A stretch of DNA of 64,000 nucleotides from a gamma proteobacterium HTCC2207 (GTDB lineage Bacteria; Pseudomonadota; Gammaproteobacteria; Pseudomonadales; Porticoccaceae): contig CAJJAO010000010.1 in NCBI GenBank assembly GCA_905182265.1, forward strand, positions 62,001-126,000, read 5' to 3'. Shown one piece after another: positions 7,990 through 17,150 of this stretch. The stretch's first letter is position 1. Every line of letters begins with the position of its first letter. The notes beneath the pieces were generated by a model that worked only from the letters and a program-made list of their open reading frames with translations, had not been told where the DNA came from and did not search any database. A program made the translations under genes and the position numbers.

Positions 7990-8861
7990 ACGCCACCAGC
8001 GCTTTTCTTTATGTCTCCACAGTATTGATCTGGGGCTCTACCTGGATCGCTATTACCTATCAGCTTGGCACCGTTGATCCTTTGGTATCGGTTATCTACC
8101 GAATGAGCCTGGCCTCTGCGTTGCTGTTTGGACTCTGTAAGATTCGTAAGATCCCCCTAAACTTTGGCCTTAAAGAACACGGCTTTATGGCCTTACAAGG
8201 AGTTTGCCTGTTTGGACTTAACTACTGGGCGATCTATCATTCTGAGCTCTATTTACCCAGCGGCATTATCGCGATTATCTTTTCATTAATCGTGTTCTTT
8301 AATATTGTTAATGGTCGTATTTTCCTCAAGCGCCCTATCGCCATCAACTCTATTGTCGGCGGTATTATTGGGCTCAGCGGTATCTGCTTGCTGTTCTACC
8401 CAGAGCTCTTAAAGTTTTCGAACACAGGGACTGCACTGAAAGGCTTTATGTTAGCCTTTACCGCAGTATTTATTGCCTCTCTGGGTAATATCGCCGCAAC
8501 TCGAAACGGGCTACTGGGTACATCAGTATGGAGCATAAATGCTTGGGGAACGCTGTATGGCACCCTGGCGCTAGTGATTATCGCTCTGGTTAGTGGCGCT
8601 AGCTTTAGTTTTGATAACTCCTTTGAATATGTTGCCTCGCTTGTCTATCTGTCTATCTTCGGCACTATTCTGGCATTTGGTGCCTACCTAAAGTTGCTGG
8701 TGATTATGGGGCCGGAAAAGGCAAGCTATAGCGGCCTACTGATACCCTTTGTGGCTATTTTGATATCTACTATCTTTGAAGACTATCAATGGAGCTTGAT
8801 GGCAGGACTGGGATTTGTGTTGGTGGCAGCTGGCAACTATCTGGTAATGGGCCGACGTTAG
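7986..8861 (+). CDS. EamA/DMT-family inner-membrane transporter
   Basis: A 291-residue protein with about ten hydrophobic helices and the two-fold EamA repeat, typical of drug/metabolite exporters such as RhaT- or YdcZ-like permeases. The N-terminal signature [15 protein letters not shown] is characteristic of the family. It overlaps dapE by ATGA and is therefore likely made together with it; a link to amino-acid or metabolite efflux is possible but the substrate cannot be deduced. It ends 46 bases from the convergent rsmJ gene. Confidence 0.9.
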   Translation: MNATSAFLYVSTVLIWGSTWIAITYQLGTVDPLVSVIYRMSLASALLFGLCKIRKIPLNFGLKEHGFMALQGVCLFGLNYWAIYHSELYLPSGIIAIIFSLIVFFNIVNGRIFLKRPIAINSIVGGIIGLSGICLLFYPELLKFSNTGTALKGFMLAFTAVFIASLGNIAATRNGLLGTSVWSINAWGTLYGTLALVIIALVSGASFSFDNSFEYVASLVYLSIFGTILAFGAYLKLLVIMGPEKASYSGLLIPFVAILISTIFEDYQWSLMAGLGFVLVAAGNYLVMGRR

Positions 8862-8907
8862 GAATTTGGGACGTAATTGAGGCTTAATTGACAGACTAAC
8901 TGGAGTA

Positions 8908-9771
8908 TTAAGTGGGCAGTTTGTTAAGAGCAAAAATATCGAACCTAGTTGATTTACCCTCAAGTGAATAGGTTGGCGCAATGCCTCCTAAATGTTCTGC
9001 GCTCGCAGAACGTTTGACCACAACCCGAAAATGCGCCCGCTCTAAAGCCAGCTCTAACAGTCCCGCAGCGTCATCATCGGCTCCAACAATGCCATGAAAG
9101 GCCTGCATCTCTTTTTTGGCCTTAGCCGATTTTTTGCGCTCGGGAAACATGGGATCAAGATAGATGATGTCCGCATAGTTCTCAGGGGCCAAATGGCTGA
9201 GATAAGACTTAGAGTCCTGTTCGATCAACGAGACTCGACTCATGATCTGTGCGAGCTCCGAGTCGTCGGCACCAGCCGCTATAGCTCGATCTAAGCCATC
9301 TCTGAGTAAGCTGTGCACAATCGGGTTGCGCTCTAACAAAGTCATCTCGCAGCCCAAACTGGCCAGTACAAAAGCATCGCCACCTAAGCCTGCAGTGAGG
9401 TCAACGACTCGGGGTGAAAACTTGCCCGAAACCCCAACAGCCTTGGCTATGGCTTGACCATTGCCACCACCAAATTTGCGCCTATGTGTATTGGCGCCGC
9501 TATCAAATTCACATCTAATCGGCCCATGCTGTTTGCGCTTAACCGGCAATAGCGACAGCCCATGCAAATCGAACTCCAAAAGAAAGCCTGGGTTCTCTTG
9601 CGCAGAAGCCGCTGCCCGACACATATTGTCCACCTCTTGAGCGTTGATAACCGGGAGCACAAGTGATCGCCCAAGCTGTTCTGCCAAGGGCTGAAGATGA
9701 GATTCAGTGAAGGAAATTTTAATGCTGGTCATGGCGTTATTTAACCACATATACTGGCCTAACAGGGCCAT
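8908..9771 (-). CDS. rsmJ: 16S rRNA (guanine-1516-N2)-methyltransferase
   Basis: It methylates G1516 of 16S rRNA using S-adenosylmethionine. The SAM-binding site reads VVDLTAGLGGDAFVLASLGC, followed by the acidic LLERNP motif; the catalytic loop is IYLDPMFPERKKSAK, closely resembling the E. coli protein, and RRKFGGGNGQAIAKA is a further family signature. At 287 residues it is longer than E. coli RsmJ (~250). The extra N-terminal residues and alignment of TSIKISFTE suggest that translation may really begin at 9732, although neither start has a strong Shine-Dalgarno sequence. Confidence 0.93.
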   Translation of the reverse strand: MALLGQYMWLNNAMTSIKISFTESHLQPLAEQLGRSLVLPVINAQEVDNMCRAAASAQENPGFLLEFDLHGLSLLPVKRKQHGPIRCEFDSGANTHRRKFGGGNGQAIAKAVGVSGKFSPRVVDLTAGLGGDAFVLASLGCEMTLLERNPIVHSLLRDGLDRAIAAGADDSELAQIMSRVSLIEQDSKSYLSHLAPENYADIIYLDPMFPERKKSAKAKKEMQAFHGIVGADDDAAGLLELALERAHFRVVVKRSASAEHLGGIAPTYSLEGKSTRFDIFALNKLPT

Positions 9772-9819
9772 AAACCTTAAAGGATTTAAGGGCTCAACGG
9801 CTTAGGAGGCGCTCCGTCT

Positions 9820-10260
9820 ATGAAAAAATTTCTCGCAGTAATCATGGTCCCAACCTTGTTACTACTATGTGGGTGTGATCGCTACCAGGTGAAACTCAAC
9901 GATCGTGAACTCTATAGCCCACCTGTGCTATTTACTGACTATAAAATCCCCGATTCCAGTCTTAATAGCTGTATTAAACAGACGATTATTGACCAAAAAA
10001 TTACCAGCGCAGAGCAGCTCACCAACATTATTTGTACCTATGGGGGCATTAACGATTTATCAGGGCTGGTACGATTTACCCAGCTAAACAGCATTAATTT
10101 ATCCAATAATGAAATTATCGATATCAAGCCCTTGATGTTTTTAGGCGAGTTAAAGCAGGTTAATCTGGCTGGAAATCCCAATATAAAATGCAAAGACCTA
10201 GAGGCTCTAAGCAAACTACTGCTCAATAAGGTCTCCAGTAACGAAAATTGCCTTCAGTAA
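9820..10260 (+). CDS. Leucine-rich-repeat lipoprotein, function unknown
   Basis: This 146-residue protein begins with a lipoprotein signal, LLLLCGC, with the lipidated Cys at residue 19. The rest contains one to three short leucine-rich repeats (INDLSGLVRFTQLNSINLSN, then IDIKPLMFLGELKQVNLAGN), of the SDS22-like or internalin type. These repeats usually mediate protein contacts. It has a strong AGGAGG ribosome site and starts 48 bases from the divergent rsmJ start. Several cysteines in the mature part (residues ~53, 70, 126 and 144) may form disulfides. A periplasmic or outer-membrane location is inferred; no function is assigned. Confidence 0.75.
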   Translation: MKKFLAVIMVPTLLLLCGCDRYQVKLNDRELYSPPVLFTDYKIPDSSLNSCIKQTIIDQKITSAEQLTNIICTYGGINDLSGLVRFTQLNSINLSNNEIIDIKPLMFLGELKQVNLAGNPNIKCKDLEALSKLLLNKVSSNENCLQ

Positions 10261-10320
10261 TTATTAGGCAACTAGACAGCTCGGGGCTTTGCGTCTAGTC
10301 GCGTCAAAATGGTGCAATTT

Positions 10321-10355
10321 TTATCCACAGAAGCTGTGGATAACTTTGTGGATGA
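10321..10355. promoter_or_regulatory. Cluster of DnaA boxes
   Basis: TTATCCACA at 10321-10329 matches the strong E. coli R1/R4 box. Its exact reverse complement TGTGGATAA follows at 10335-10343, and TGTGGATGA (one mismatch) at 10347-10355. Spacers are 5 and 3 bases. Three tightly packed boxes, the first inverted, are unlikely by chance in an intergenic region; a DnaA-titrating or reactivating site, or an origin component, is possible. Confidence 0.6.
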
Positions 10356-10439
10356 ACCAGAGAACAACTAGTTCAAAGCCACAAAAAGCGGGCGCTTTTG
10401 TTAGATTGGTTAATTTTTGACCATATAAAAAATACATTT

Positions 10440-10484
10440 AAAATCAATGACTTACATAAATCTCCGACAAAAATCAATGACTTA
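10440..10484 (+). repeat. Two 15-bp direct repeats in the AT-rich gap
   Basis: AAAATCAATGACTTA occurs at 10440-10454 and again at 10470-10484, exactly 30 bases apart (about three helical turns), just downstream of the DnaA-box cluster. Confidence 0.75.
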
Positions 10485-10648
10485 GCGCGGTTTCTTAAAA
10501 TAGTTTTTAAAAGAACAGGCTATCTGTGGAAAAAAACCGAAAATAAGATTGAAATAAATTAACAAGCGGCCTGTTAATTGTTGCCTCCGCCAAAAAAAAG
10601 TGCTTCACGGCCTATTAGAAAGGCCTAAAAACACCCAATAAAATGGTC

Positions 10649-11431
10649 TTATTTTAGATTCAGCCAATCAAAGCCCTCTTGCTGGCACGCATAGAATACC
10701 TCGCCGGCTCCATCTCTACCCTGGTAGACAGCTTCTATCTCTCGCTTGACTAAGTCCACGCAATTATTTTTTTCACTGATATGACCAATCACCAAATGTT
10801 GAAGTCGATCCTGCTCAACTTTCGAAATAAGTCGTGCGGTTTGCTGATTATTGAGATGGCCCCACTGCCCCCCGACACGCTCTTTTAAGAATGCTGGGTA
10901 AGATCCAGCGGCCAGCATATCGAGGTCGTGGTTGGCTTCGACTAGCAAACCATCACAATTGGCGTATTGAGATTCCACATGGGGCGTCAAAGAGCCTATA
11001 TCAGTCAATATACCCAGCTTGTGGCTCGGACTATTAAATAGGTACTGAACTGGCTCTCGCGCGTCGTGTGGGACAGGAACGGGGGTTACACGGATATCAC
11101 CCACATCAAACTGCTGGTGACTGTCAATAATATGCAAATTGGTGGTGGGGATTTTGGTCTGTGTCTTTAGTTCTTGGCTCTTTAGGCAGCCTGCCGTCAG
11201 ATAGACCTTGATAGAGAACTTATTGGACAGAGGCACAACGCCCTTCCAGTGGTCGCTGTGCTCGTGGGTCACCAGGATGGCGCTGATATCCTCTGGTGTC
11301 TTGCCTAGCTTGGCCAGCCTCTGGGTGGTGTCCTTAATCGAGAAACCACAGTCGAGCATAATACAGGTGTCACGCCACTCTATTAGCGTCGAATTACCTT
11401 TGCTGCCACTGCCCAGAGATGCAAACCGCAT
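10649..11431 (-). CDS. MBL-fold metallo-hydrolase (YycJ/WalJ-like)
   Basis: A 260-residue metallo-beta-lactamase-fold protein. Zinc ligands are visible in the THEHSDH motif (HxHxDH) near residue 57, the later His of PVPHDA, the Asp in TDIGS and the terminal GHIS His. The beginning RFASLGSGSKGNSTLIE matches the YycJ/WalJ branch, described as nuclease-like or phosphodiesterase-like enzymes. It starts 9 bases after the bamC stop and thus forms the end of a dapA-bamC-MBL operon, an order also known from pseudomonads. The next gene of that conserved block, purC, does not follow here. The substrate remains unassigned. Confidence 0.9.
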   Translation of the reverse strand: MRFASLGSGSKGNSTLIEWRDTCIMLDCGFSIKDTTQRLAKLGKTPEDISAILVTHEHSDHWKGVVPLSNKFSIKVYLTAGCLKSQELKTQTKIPTTNLHIIDSHQQFDVGDIRVTPVPVPHDAREPVQYLFNSPSHKLGILTDIGSLTPHVESQYANCDGLLVEANHDLDMLAAGSYPAFLKERVGGQWGHLNNQQTARLISKVEQDRLQHLVIGHISEKNNCVDLVKREIEAVYQGRDGAGEVFYACQQEGFDWLNLK

Positions 11432-11440
11432 GGCCTTAAC

Positions 11441-12475
11441 TCAGGACATGTTCGAACGTAAAACCTTCAATAGGCGCAGAGACTCTGCTTGGCCCAGGCT
11501 CTCGCCCTCGGCACCCACGATTCGCACTTCAACATTGGCACCAACGGTTTCAATTAAAACCCGATAGTTGGTTTTTAGCACATCGCTGTCAGAGCCACCA
11601 AACCAGCCACTGAAAAACCCTTCTTCAACTTCGCTTGGCTTTGTGTAATTGACGTACATAACGCCTTCACTGCGATTTTGATCAACGATCACAAAACCAC
11701 CGCGAGCGGCAGCGTAGCTGATAGAAGCCCAAGAGCGGTCAAAGCCCAGCTTAACCAGAACGTAGGGGTCTGCAGCTGCGGGGGTTATGACTTCTACTTT
11801 AGCGTCACCGCCGATTTTCTGAGCTAGCAAAGATACGCTGGCAAAGTTTTCGGCCGACGCTAGGTCATTGGCCACGATAGTCAACATATCCTGTTCACGG
11901 CTGTCGCTGTTGGACATGTCTGGCCATAACGCGCCCTCTTCTGATCCACGGGCCACTTCCTGGTGCAGCGCGGATATCTCGGTGCTATCAATCTGTACTC
12001 CGGGCGCGATAGAGAAACGGAATCTATGACTATTTTCTTCGTCAGAATTAAAGGTGACCCAAACGGTTTCAATGATGCCTGTAGATCCCTCTGCTAGCGC
12101 AGACGGAATACCATTGCGGTTTAATAGGTTGCGAACTCGCGGCCAGCTTTCACTGGGAGAAATATTAATAAGTACCCAGCGGCGGCCATCAACAGTCTGG
12201 ATTTTGACTAGCTGCTCAAAGGTATTCACCGAGGCCGGCTGTGGTCGAGGAACTTCAAAGCCCTCTGCCTCAACAGACGTGGTGGGAATCAACGGAATAG
12301 GATAAAGCTGCCCTAGAGCTGCCGCGCGATCAACCTGCATCTCAGCAGGAATCACTGTTGGCTCAGTTTCCTCGGCCAGCAAATAATCATTGCCACGGTC
12401 TCTTAGACCCAACCAACTGCAACCAGCAAGACTTAAAACTAAAACTGCAGTCAATCCAATATTCAATGTTTTCAT
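11441..12475 (-). CDS. bamC: Outer-membrane assembly lipoprotein BamC
   Basis: BamC (NlpB) is a lipoprotein of the BAM complex that folds beta-barrel proteins into the outer membrane. I place the start at 12475 because translation from there gives a clean lipoprotein signal ending LSLAGC (Cys19); the frame runs further upstream but that part lacks a signal and overlaps dapA. The 344-residue product has two helix-grip-type domains typical of BamC, and the conserved segment after the Cys, GNDYLLAEE, resembles the region that contacts BamD. Its place directly after dapA matches E. coli. Confidence 0.9.
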   Translation of the reverse strand: MKTLNIGLTAVLVLSLAGCSWLGLRDRGNDYLLAEETEPTVIPAEMQVDRAAALGQLYPIPLIPTTSVEAEGFEVPRPQPASVNTFEQLVKIQTVDGRRWVLINISPSESWPRVRNLLNRNGIPSALAEGSTGIIETVWVTFNSDEENSHRFRFSIAPGVQIDSTEISALHQEVARGSEEGALWPDMSNSDSREQDMLTIVANDLASAENFASVSLLAQKIGGDAKVEVITPAAADPYVLVKLGFDRSWASISYAAARGGFVIVDQNRSEGVMYVNYTKPSEVEEGFFSGWFGGSDSDVLKTNYRVLIETVGANVEVRIVGAEGESLGQAESLRLLKVLRSNMS

Positions 12476-12534
12476 GTTGGCGTTGTGCCCCTTTAGGCTG
12501 TCATTGGCCTTAAGCCAAGGACAATAAGTAAGTG

Positions 12535-13413
12535 TTAAATTAGTTTGGCGCCCTTCAATACTTGGCGCACATCGGCTTGATATTCTGTAGACAGATTGGT
12601 CATAGGCAACCTGATGGCGCTTTGCATCATACCCATCTCTGTCAGGGCCCACTTAACGGGTATCGGGTTAGCTTCAACAAACATGGCATCGTGAATGGGC
12701 TTTAAAACCCCGTCAATATGCCCGGCAGTCTCTGCATCGCCTGCTAGTGCCGCGGCACATAGCTCCGCCATTAATTTTGGTGTCACATTGGCAGTAACCG
12801 AAATATCCCCTTTACCACCCATCAGCATCAACTCACGAGCGGTGTGGTCATCACCGGAATAAATAGCAAAATCAGCTGGGCATTGTTTGATTAGCTGCGC
12901 CCCACGCTGGAGGTCGCCCGTAGCCTCTTTAATACCAATAATGTTATCAATCGCGCTAAGTCTTAGGACAGTCTCAGGCAACATATCGCAGGCAGTGCGC
13001 CCGGGAACATTGTAAAGAATTTGGTCTATGGACACCGCTTCAGCAATCGCTTTGTAATGCTGATACAAGCCCTCTTGGGTCGGCTTATTGTAGTATGGAG
13101 TGACTAGCAGACAGGCGTCGGCGCCCGCTTCTTTGGCACCCCGAGTCAGTTCAATAGCCTCGCGAGTGCTGTTGGCACCAGTACCGGCAATAATAGGAAT
13201 GCGCTGAGCGGCTACTTCGACCACGAAGCGAATCACGGCACTGTGCTCGGTAACACTTAGGGTTGCCGATTCGCCGGTCGTACCCACAGCAACAATGCTG
13301 CTAGTACCCTGCTCAATATGCCACTCTACTAGTCGTTTAAGCGCCTCCCAGTCTACCTCCAGAGAATCTGAATGCATGGGGGTAACCAGTGCGACAATAC
13401 TTCCGCTTATCAT
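12535..13413 (-). CDS. dapA: 4-hydroxy-tetrahydrodipicolinate synthase
   Basis: It condenses pyruvate with aspartate semialdehyde, the committed step to diaminopimelate and lysine. The 292 residues have the standard length. Signature elements are [10 protein letters not shown], the YNVPGRT loop with its catalytic Tyr, and GIKEATGD, whose Lys forms the Schiff base with pyruvate. AAGGA precedes the ATG at a normal distance. It heads the dapA-bamC-MBL operon and functions as a tetramer, usually feedback-inhibited by lysine in this group. Confidence 0.97.
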   Translation of the reverse strand: MISGSIVALVTPMHSDSLEVDWEALKRLVEWHIEQGTSSIVAVGTTGESATLSVTEHSAVIRFVVEVAAQRIPIIAGTGANSTREAIELTRGAKEAGADACLLVTPYYNKPTQEGLYQHYKAIAEAVSIDQILYNVPGRTACDMLPETVLRLSAIDNIIGIKEATGDLQRGAQLIKQCPADFAIYSGDDHTARELMLMGGKGDISVTANVTPKLMAELCAAALAGDAETAGHIDGVLKPIHDAMFVEANPIPVKWALTEMGMMQSAIRLPMTNLSTEYQADVRQVLKGAKLI

Positions 13414-13542
13414 CTATCTTCCTTACTAATAACGCTGCCTTTAACAGCGCCCAATGTTACTGTTGGGATTCCCGCGACACAAGGGAAACCTGCTTTCCAA
13501 AGGCTCTGCTAGCCAATGGCTTTGCCCTGGGTGCACAACCCC

Positions 13543-14505
13543 CTAAGACCCTTTTCTCTCACTTCTTTTTCTGCGTGGCATCTGGTAGAGATCAGCTTCT
13601 CCCTCTGGTCGATTCTTAAACCGTCGGTGCACCCACAGATACTGTTCGGGCTTTAGCAGCACAAACTCTTCAATAATTTTATTAATACGAGTCGCATCCA
13701 CCAGGTCATCGCCCGTAGGGAAATTCTCGAGCGCCGGATGAACCGTAATTTTGTAACCCTGGGTTCCAGGCAACCTGATATGGCTAAAGGGCACCACAGC
13801 GGCACCCGTCTTTTGCGCAAATCTGGCTGTGGCATACACCGTCGCGGCCTGAATACCAAAGAACGGTGCAAATAGGCCCTGCCCTAAACCGTAGTCCTGA
13901 TCGGGCCCATACCACATAGAGCGGCCGCCTTTTAAGGCTTTCATAGTGCCGCGAACATCCCGGCGTTCAAACACAACGCCGTTACCAATGCCCTGATGAA
14001 GTCGACCCCGGGCCTGTAAAAAATCATACACAGGGTTACCGTGGGCGCGATACATACCATCCATTTGAAAAACGCTGGAAATACCCGCACAGCCAATCTC
14101 TAAGGTGGTGTAGTGGATACCCAGCAGCATCACCCCGCGACCTTCGAGAACTTCTAAATGTTCTAGGCCTTCAAACTGTAATAATTTACTAAAGCGTTTT
14201 TTAGACCACCACCAGGCCATGCCCACTTCCATGACAGCCATACCGACATTGATCAGGTTGGCCCGCAACATGTCGCGGTGCTCTTGGTCGGTTAGCTCGG
14301 GAAAGCATAGTTGAATATTGCGCAGGGCAATGGTTTTACGACGGCTGGGAAAGCTGTGTACCAGCAGGCCCAGACCTTTACCCAATAACAATAGTATTGA
14401 GTAAGGCAGCGCAGTAATCAGTCGCCACAGCCCAAATGCCAGCCACAGCAACCAGTGCCGAGGATGCAGTAATGACCATTTAAACTGTGTCGCCTTCGAT
14501 TTCAT
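13543..14505 (-). CDS. Lipid A lauroyl/palmitoleoyl acyltransferase (LpxL/HtrB family)
   Basis: This inner-membrane enzyme adds a secondary acyl chain to Kdo2-lipid IVA. The 320-residue protein has an N-terminal membrane anchor (residues ~18-45) and the HX4(D/E) acyltransferase pair in GIHYTTLE, followed by the conserved RAHGNP and WYGPDQDYG blocks and VVPFSHIRL. These features fit LpxL/LpxP better than LpxM. It stands beside fabV, another fatty-acid gene, on the same strand, only 22 bases beyond its stop, so co-transcription is likely. The acyl chain specificity cannot be read from the sequence. Confidence 0.92.
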   Translation of the reverse strand: MKSKATQFKWSLLHPRHWLLWLAFGLWRLITALPYSILLLLGKGLGLLVHSFPSRRKTIALRNIQLCFPELTDQEHRDMLRANLINVGMAVMEVGMAWWWSKKRFSKLLQFEGLEHLEVLEGRGVMLLGIHYTTLEIGCAGISSVFQMDGMYRAHGNPVYDFLQARGRLHQGIGNGVVFERRDVRGTMKALKGGRSMWYGPDQDYGLGQGLFAPFFGIQAATVYATARFAQKTGAAVVPFSHIRLPGTQGYKITVHPALENFPTGDDLVDATRINKIIEEFVLLKPEQYLWVHRRFKNRPEGEADLYQMPRRKRSERKGS

Positions 14506-14527
14506 CTACAACTACCGCATTAATGAT

Positions 14528-15715
14528 TTAAACAAGATTGCCAATCTCTACTTCGGGATTAACCTCGGCCTCGTAATCGACGCCATCGACTTCAAAGCCA
14601 AACAGTTTCAAAAACTCCTGCTTGTAACCTCTAAAGTCTGTGGTTTCGATTAGGTTTTCTGTGCTGATATTAGACCAGGCACTGGCGACCGCCGCCTGAA
14701 CCTCTGGATCCATCTCTAACTCATCGACGCGCAAGCGACCCTCTTCATCTGTCCTTGGGCTATCGTTGTACAGGCACTCAGTAAATAGTCGATACAGCTG
14801 TTCAATGCAGCCTTCGTTGGTGCCGTTGTTTTTCATCTCTTTAAATAACATGGAGAGGTACAGGGGCATAATAGGAATAGCAGAACTTGCCTGAGTCACA
14901 ACGCCTTTTAATACCGATACCCGAGCATCACCACCATGGGCAGCAAGCTTTTCACGAATGCCTATAACCCGCGTATCCAAATCTTTCTTAGCCTGACCAA
15001 TGGTGCCATCCCAGTAGAGGTCCCAGGTGATCTTCTCGCCAATATAGGTAAAGGCTGTTGTTTTGGCACCCTCGGCCAATACCCCGGCATCAGCCAGAGC
15101 ATCCATCCACATCTGCCAATCTTCGCCGCCCATTACCGCGACTGTGTCGTCAATTTCCTTTTGGTTAGCGGCTTCCATGCTAAATTCTTGAATCTCTTCT
15201 TTGTCGGTATTAATACCGCGCATTGTAATGTTCTTGCCGACCGGCTTGAGCGTTGAGTTAAACACTTCCCCAGTCTTTGGGTGCTGGCGACGCGGTGCCG
15301 CCAAGCTGTAGATCACTAGATCTATCTGACCCATATCTTCTTTAATGGTGGCAATGGCCTTGTCTTTTATCTCGTCGGAGAAAGCATCTCCATTGATGCT
15401 CTTGGCATAGACGCCATCTTGCTCGGCAAATTTATGAAATGCTGCGGTGTTATACCAGCCTGCAGTACCTGGCTTGCGCTCGGTGCCTGGCTTTTCAAAG
15501 AACACGCCTAAGGTTGAAGCGCCACTGCCAAAGGCAGCAGTGATGCGAGCGGCCAAACCATAGCCAGTGGACGCGCCAATGACTAATACTCGCTTTGGCG
15601 AACCAATAGGGCTCTGAGCCTTAATATAATCAATCTGATTTTTCACATTGAGCTCACAGCCCAATGGATGAGTAGTGATGCACATAAAGCCGCGAACGCG
15701 GGGCTTAATAATCAT
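14528..15715 (-). CDS. fabV: Trans-2-enoyl-ACP/CoA reductase FabV
   Basis: FabV reduces trans-2-enoyl-ACP with NADH in the last step of each fatty acid elongation cycle; the family is known for low sensitivity to triclosan. The start at 15715 gives [20 protein letters not shown], the usual FabV beginning, with GGAGAC 8 bases upstream; the longer frame has an unrelated extension. Further signatures are [14 protein letters not shown] for NAD(H) binding and the Y-x8-K catalytic pair in [10 protein letters not shown]. The length is 395 residues, normal for the family. No FabI is seen in the window. Confidence 0.96.
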   Translation of the reverse strand: MIIKPRVRGFMCITTHPLGCELNVKNQIDYIKAQSPIGSPKRVLVIGASTGYGLAARITAAFGSGASTLGVFFEKPGTERKPGTAGWYNTAAFHKFAEQDGVYAKSINGDAFSDEIKDKAIATIKEDMGQIDLVIYSLAAPRRQHPKTGEVFNSTLKPVGKNITMRGINTDKEEIQEFSMEAANQKEIDDTVAVMGGEDWQMWMDALADAGVLAEGAKTTAFTYIGEKITWDLYWDGTIGQAKKDLDTRVIGIREKLAAHGGDARVSVLKGVVTQASSAIPIMPLYLSMLFKEMKNNGTNEGCIEQLYRLFTECLYNDSPRTDEEGRLRVDELEMDPEVQAAVASAWSNISTENLIETTDFRGYKQEFLKLFGFEVDGVDYEAEVNPEVEIGNLV

Positions 15716-15947
15716 ACAATTGTCTCCATACTTTAGATTAGAAAATACGAACTCTGGCAGGCGTGCCAACTTGCTGCGCATCATACAGCAATCAGCGCTA
15801 AATCTCGTTGGCGGGGCTGATTTTTTTGATTGACAGACAGCCTCGAGGTCGGCACATTCCCCAGCTGTTTTTAAACAGTTATCAGCTGCACCCCGTATAA
15901 CAAAAGCAGCAGCTCAGCCCCAACCAAAACACAGGCGCATTCGGCAT

Positions 15948-17045
15948 ATGTCAGCGACGGAAAAATCACCATTACAGTACCCATTTTTGCGTCCGGAGTT
16001 TCTTAACGCCCTCGAGAACAGCAAGAGCGCCTGTACTCAAACCGGCTGGGAGCCGATACATCTATCCTTGGCCACTGATACTGGCACTGACAATGCCCTG
16101 ATGCCGCTTTACTTAAAAGACCACAGCATGGGGGAATATGTTTTTGATTACGCCTGGGCAAATGCCTACCAAGAGAACGGCTTAGATTATTACCCCAAGC
16201 TACTCACGGCGATCCCATTTACACCCTCTATAGGCCCTAGAGTAAGGAGCACAGAGCCATTAGCGCAAGAACACTACCAGCAGCTATTTGAAGAAGTTCT
16301 GGCCGTCGCAGCCGACACTGGGGCCTCAAGCTGGCACTGTCTATTCCCTGACGCGGGTGAAAGAGCACTATTTGATGACCCAAGATTACTTCAACGTACC
16401 GGGGTGCAATACCAGTGGAATAACCATGACTACCAAAGTTTCGACGACTACTTGGCAGCCATGAACTCACGTAAGCGCAAGATGGTGCGCAAAGAGCGCG
16501 CCGAAATTGCCGCACAAAATATTGAGGTTAAGGTGCTTGAGGGCACAGAGATTGGCCCGCAGATTTGGCAGCTATTTTATCAGCTGTACGAGCGCACCTA
16601 TGCCAAGCGCAATGGCACCAGAGGTTATTTAACCGAAGCGTTTTTTCAAGAGATTGCCCTCACCATGCCAGAGCAAATCGCTATGGCTGTGGCCTACCAA
16701 AGTGATATTCCCATTGCCTGTGCCCTGTATTTTTATGACGCAGACACGCTGTATGGACGCTACTGGGGAAGCGTTGCAGAGTTCTCTTACCTACATTTTG
16801 AGCTGTGCTACTACCGAGGCATCGAGTTTGCCATTGAGAAAGGTCTGACTAAATATGATGCGGGAGCCCAGGGAGAGCACAAAATTATTCGCGGCTTCGA
16901 GCCCATAAAAACCCACTCTCTGCATTGGATTGAACATCCGCAATTTCGACAGGCGATAGATCGTTTTTTAGACTCTGAGAAACTATCGGTTGAACAGCAT
17001 ATCCAGCAGGCAAACGACATGCTGCCGTTTAGAAAACCCGCCTAG
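15948..17045 (+). CDS. FemAB-like/GNAT-fold protein (DUF482/PF04339 family)
   Basis: A 365-residue protein of the family called peptidogalycan biosynthesis/recognition, which has a double GNAT-like fold. The family-typical segments are RKRKMVRKERAEI in the middle, YFYDADTLYGRYWGS and, near the end, YDAGAQGEHKIIRGFEPIKT. Related FemAB proteins transfer aminoacyl groups; for this branch the acceptor is unknown. It is alone on the plus strand and converges on gloA, with an 18-bp tandem repeat between the two stop codons. Family membership is clear; the reaction is not. Confidence 0.85.
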   Translation: MSATEKSPLQYPFLRPEFLNALENSKSACTQTGWEPIHLSLATDTGTDNALMPLYLKDHSMGEYVFDYAWANAYQENGLDYYPKLLTAIPFTPSIGPRVRSTEPLAQEHYQQLFEEVLAVAADTGASSWHCLFPDAGERALFDDPRLLQRTGVQYQWNNHDYQSFDDYLAAMNSRKRKMVRKERAEIAAQNIEVKVLEGTEIGPQIWQLFYQLYERTYAKRNGTRGYLTEAFFQEIALTMPEQIAMAVAYQSDIPIACALYFYDADTLYGRYWGSVAEFSYLHFELCYYRGIEFAIEKGLTKYDAGAQGEHKIIRGFEPIKTHSLHWIEHPQFRQAIDRFLDSEKLSVEQHIQQANDMLPFRKPA

Positions 17046-17074
17046 CTCGCTGCTTTCGGTTAGTGCTTCTTATA

Positions 17075-17146
17075 AAAGCACTTTTTGATTGCAGAGCACT
17101 TTTCGATTAAAGAGCGCTTTTAATTGAAAGAGCACTTTGCCATTAG
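17075..17146. repeat. 18-bp tandem repeat x4 between convergent genes
   Basis: Four consecutive 18-bp units related to AGAGCACTTTTCGATTAA fill the space between the two stop codons, ending 4 bases from the gloA-like stop at 17151. The copies differ by several substitutions but keep exact length. Confidence 0.85.
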
Positions 17147-17150
17147 CGCG

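Larger units (their letters stand above)
10261..10648. other. AT-rich intergenic region with DnaA boxes and direct repeats
   Basis: No credible gene lies in these 388 bases. The region holds a cluster of DnaA-box sequences (10321-10355, with a relaxed copy at 10525-10533), a 16-base hairpin (AAAAGCG and CGCTTTT arms at 10384-10399) and two 15-bp direct repeats (10440 and 10470). The remainder is AT-rich. I see no GATC site, so Dam/SeqA control of the E. coli oriC kind is not indicated. Confidence 0.6.

Noticed and set aside
10261..10648. Chromosomal replication origin oriC
   Set aside because: DnaA boxes and AT-rich DNA are present, but no usual origin genes (dnaA, dnaN, mnmG, rpmH) are nearby and no GATC cluster is seen; reported only as a DnaA-binding candidate.
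12476..12652. N-terminal extension of bamC by 59 residues
   Set aside because: It overlaps the end of dapA and would bury the lipoprotein signal; the start at 12475 gives a normal lipobox.
15716..15784. Longer start for fabV
   Set aside because: The added 23 residues do not match FabV, while 15715 has GGAGAC at a good distance and the conserved beginning.
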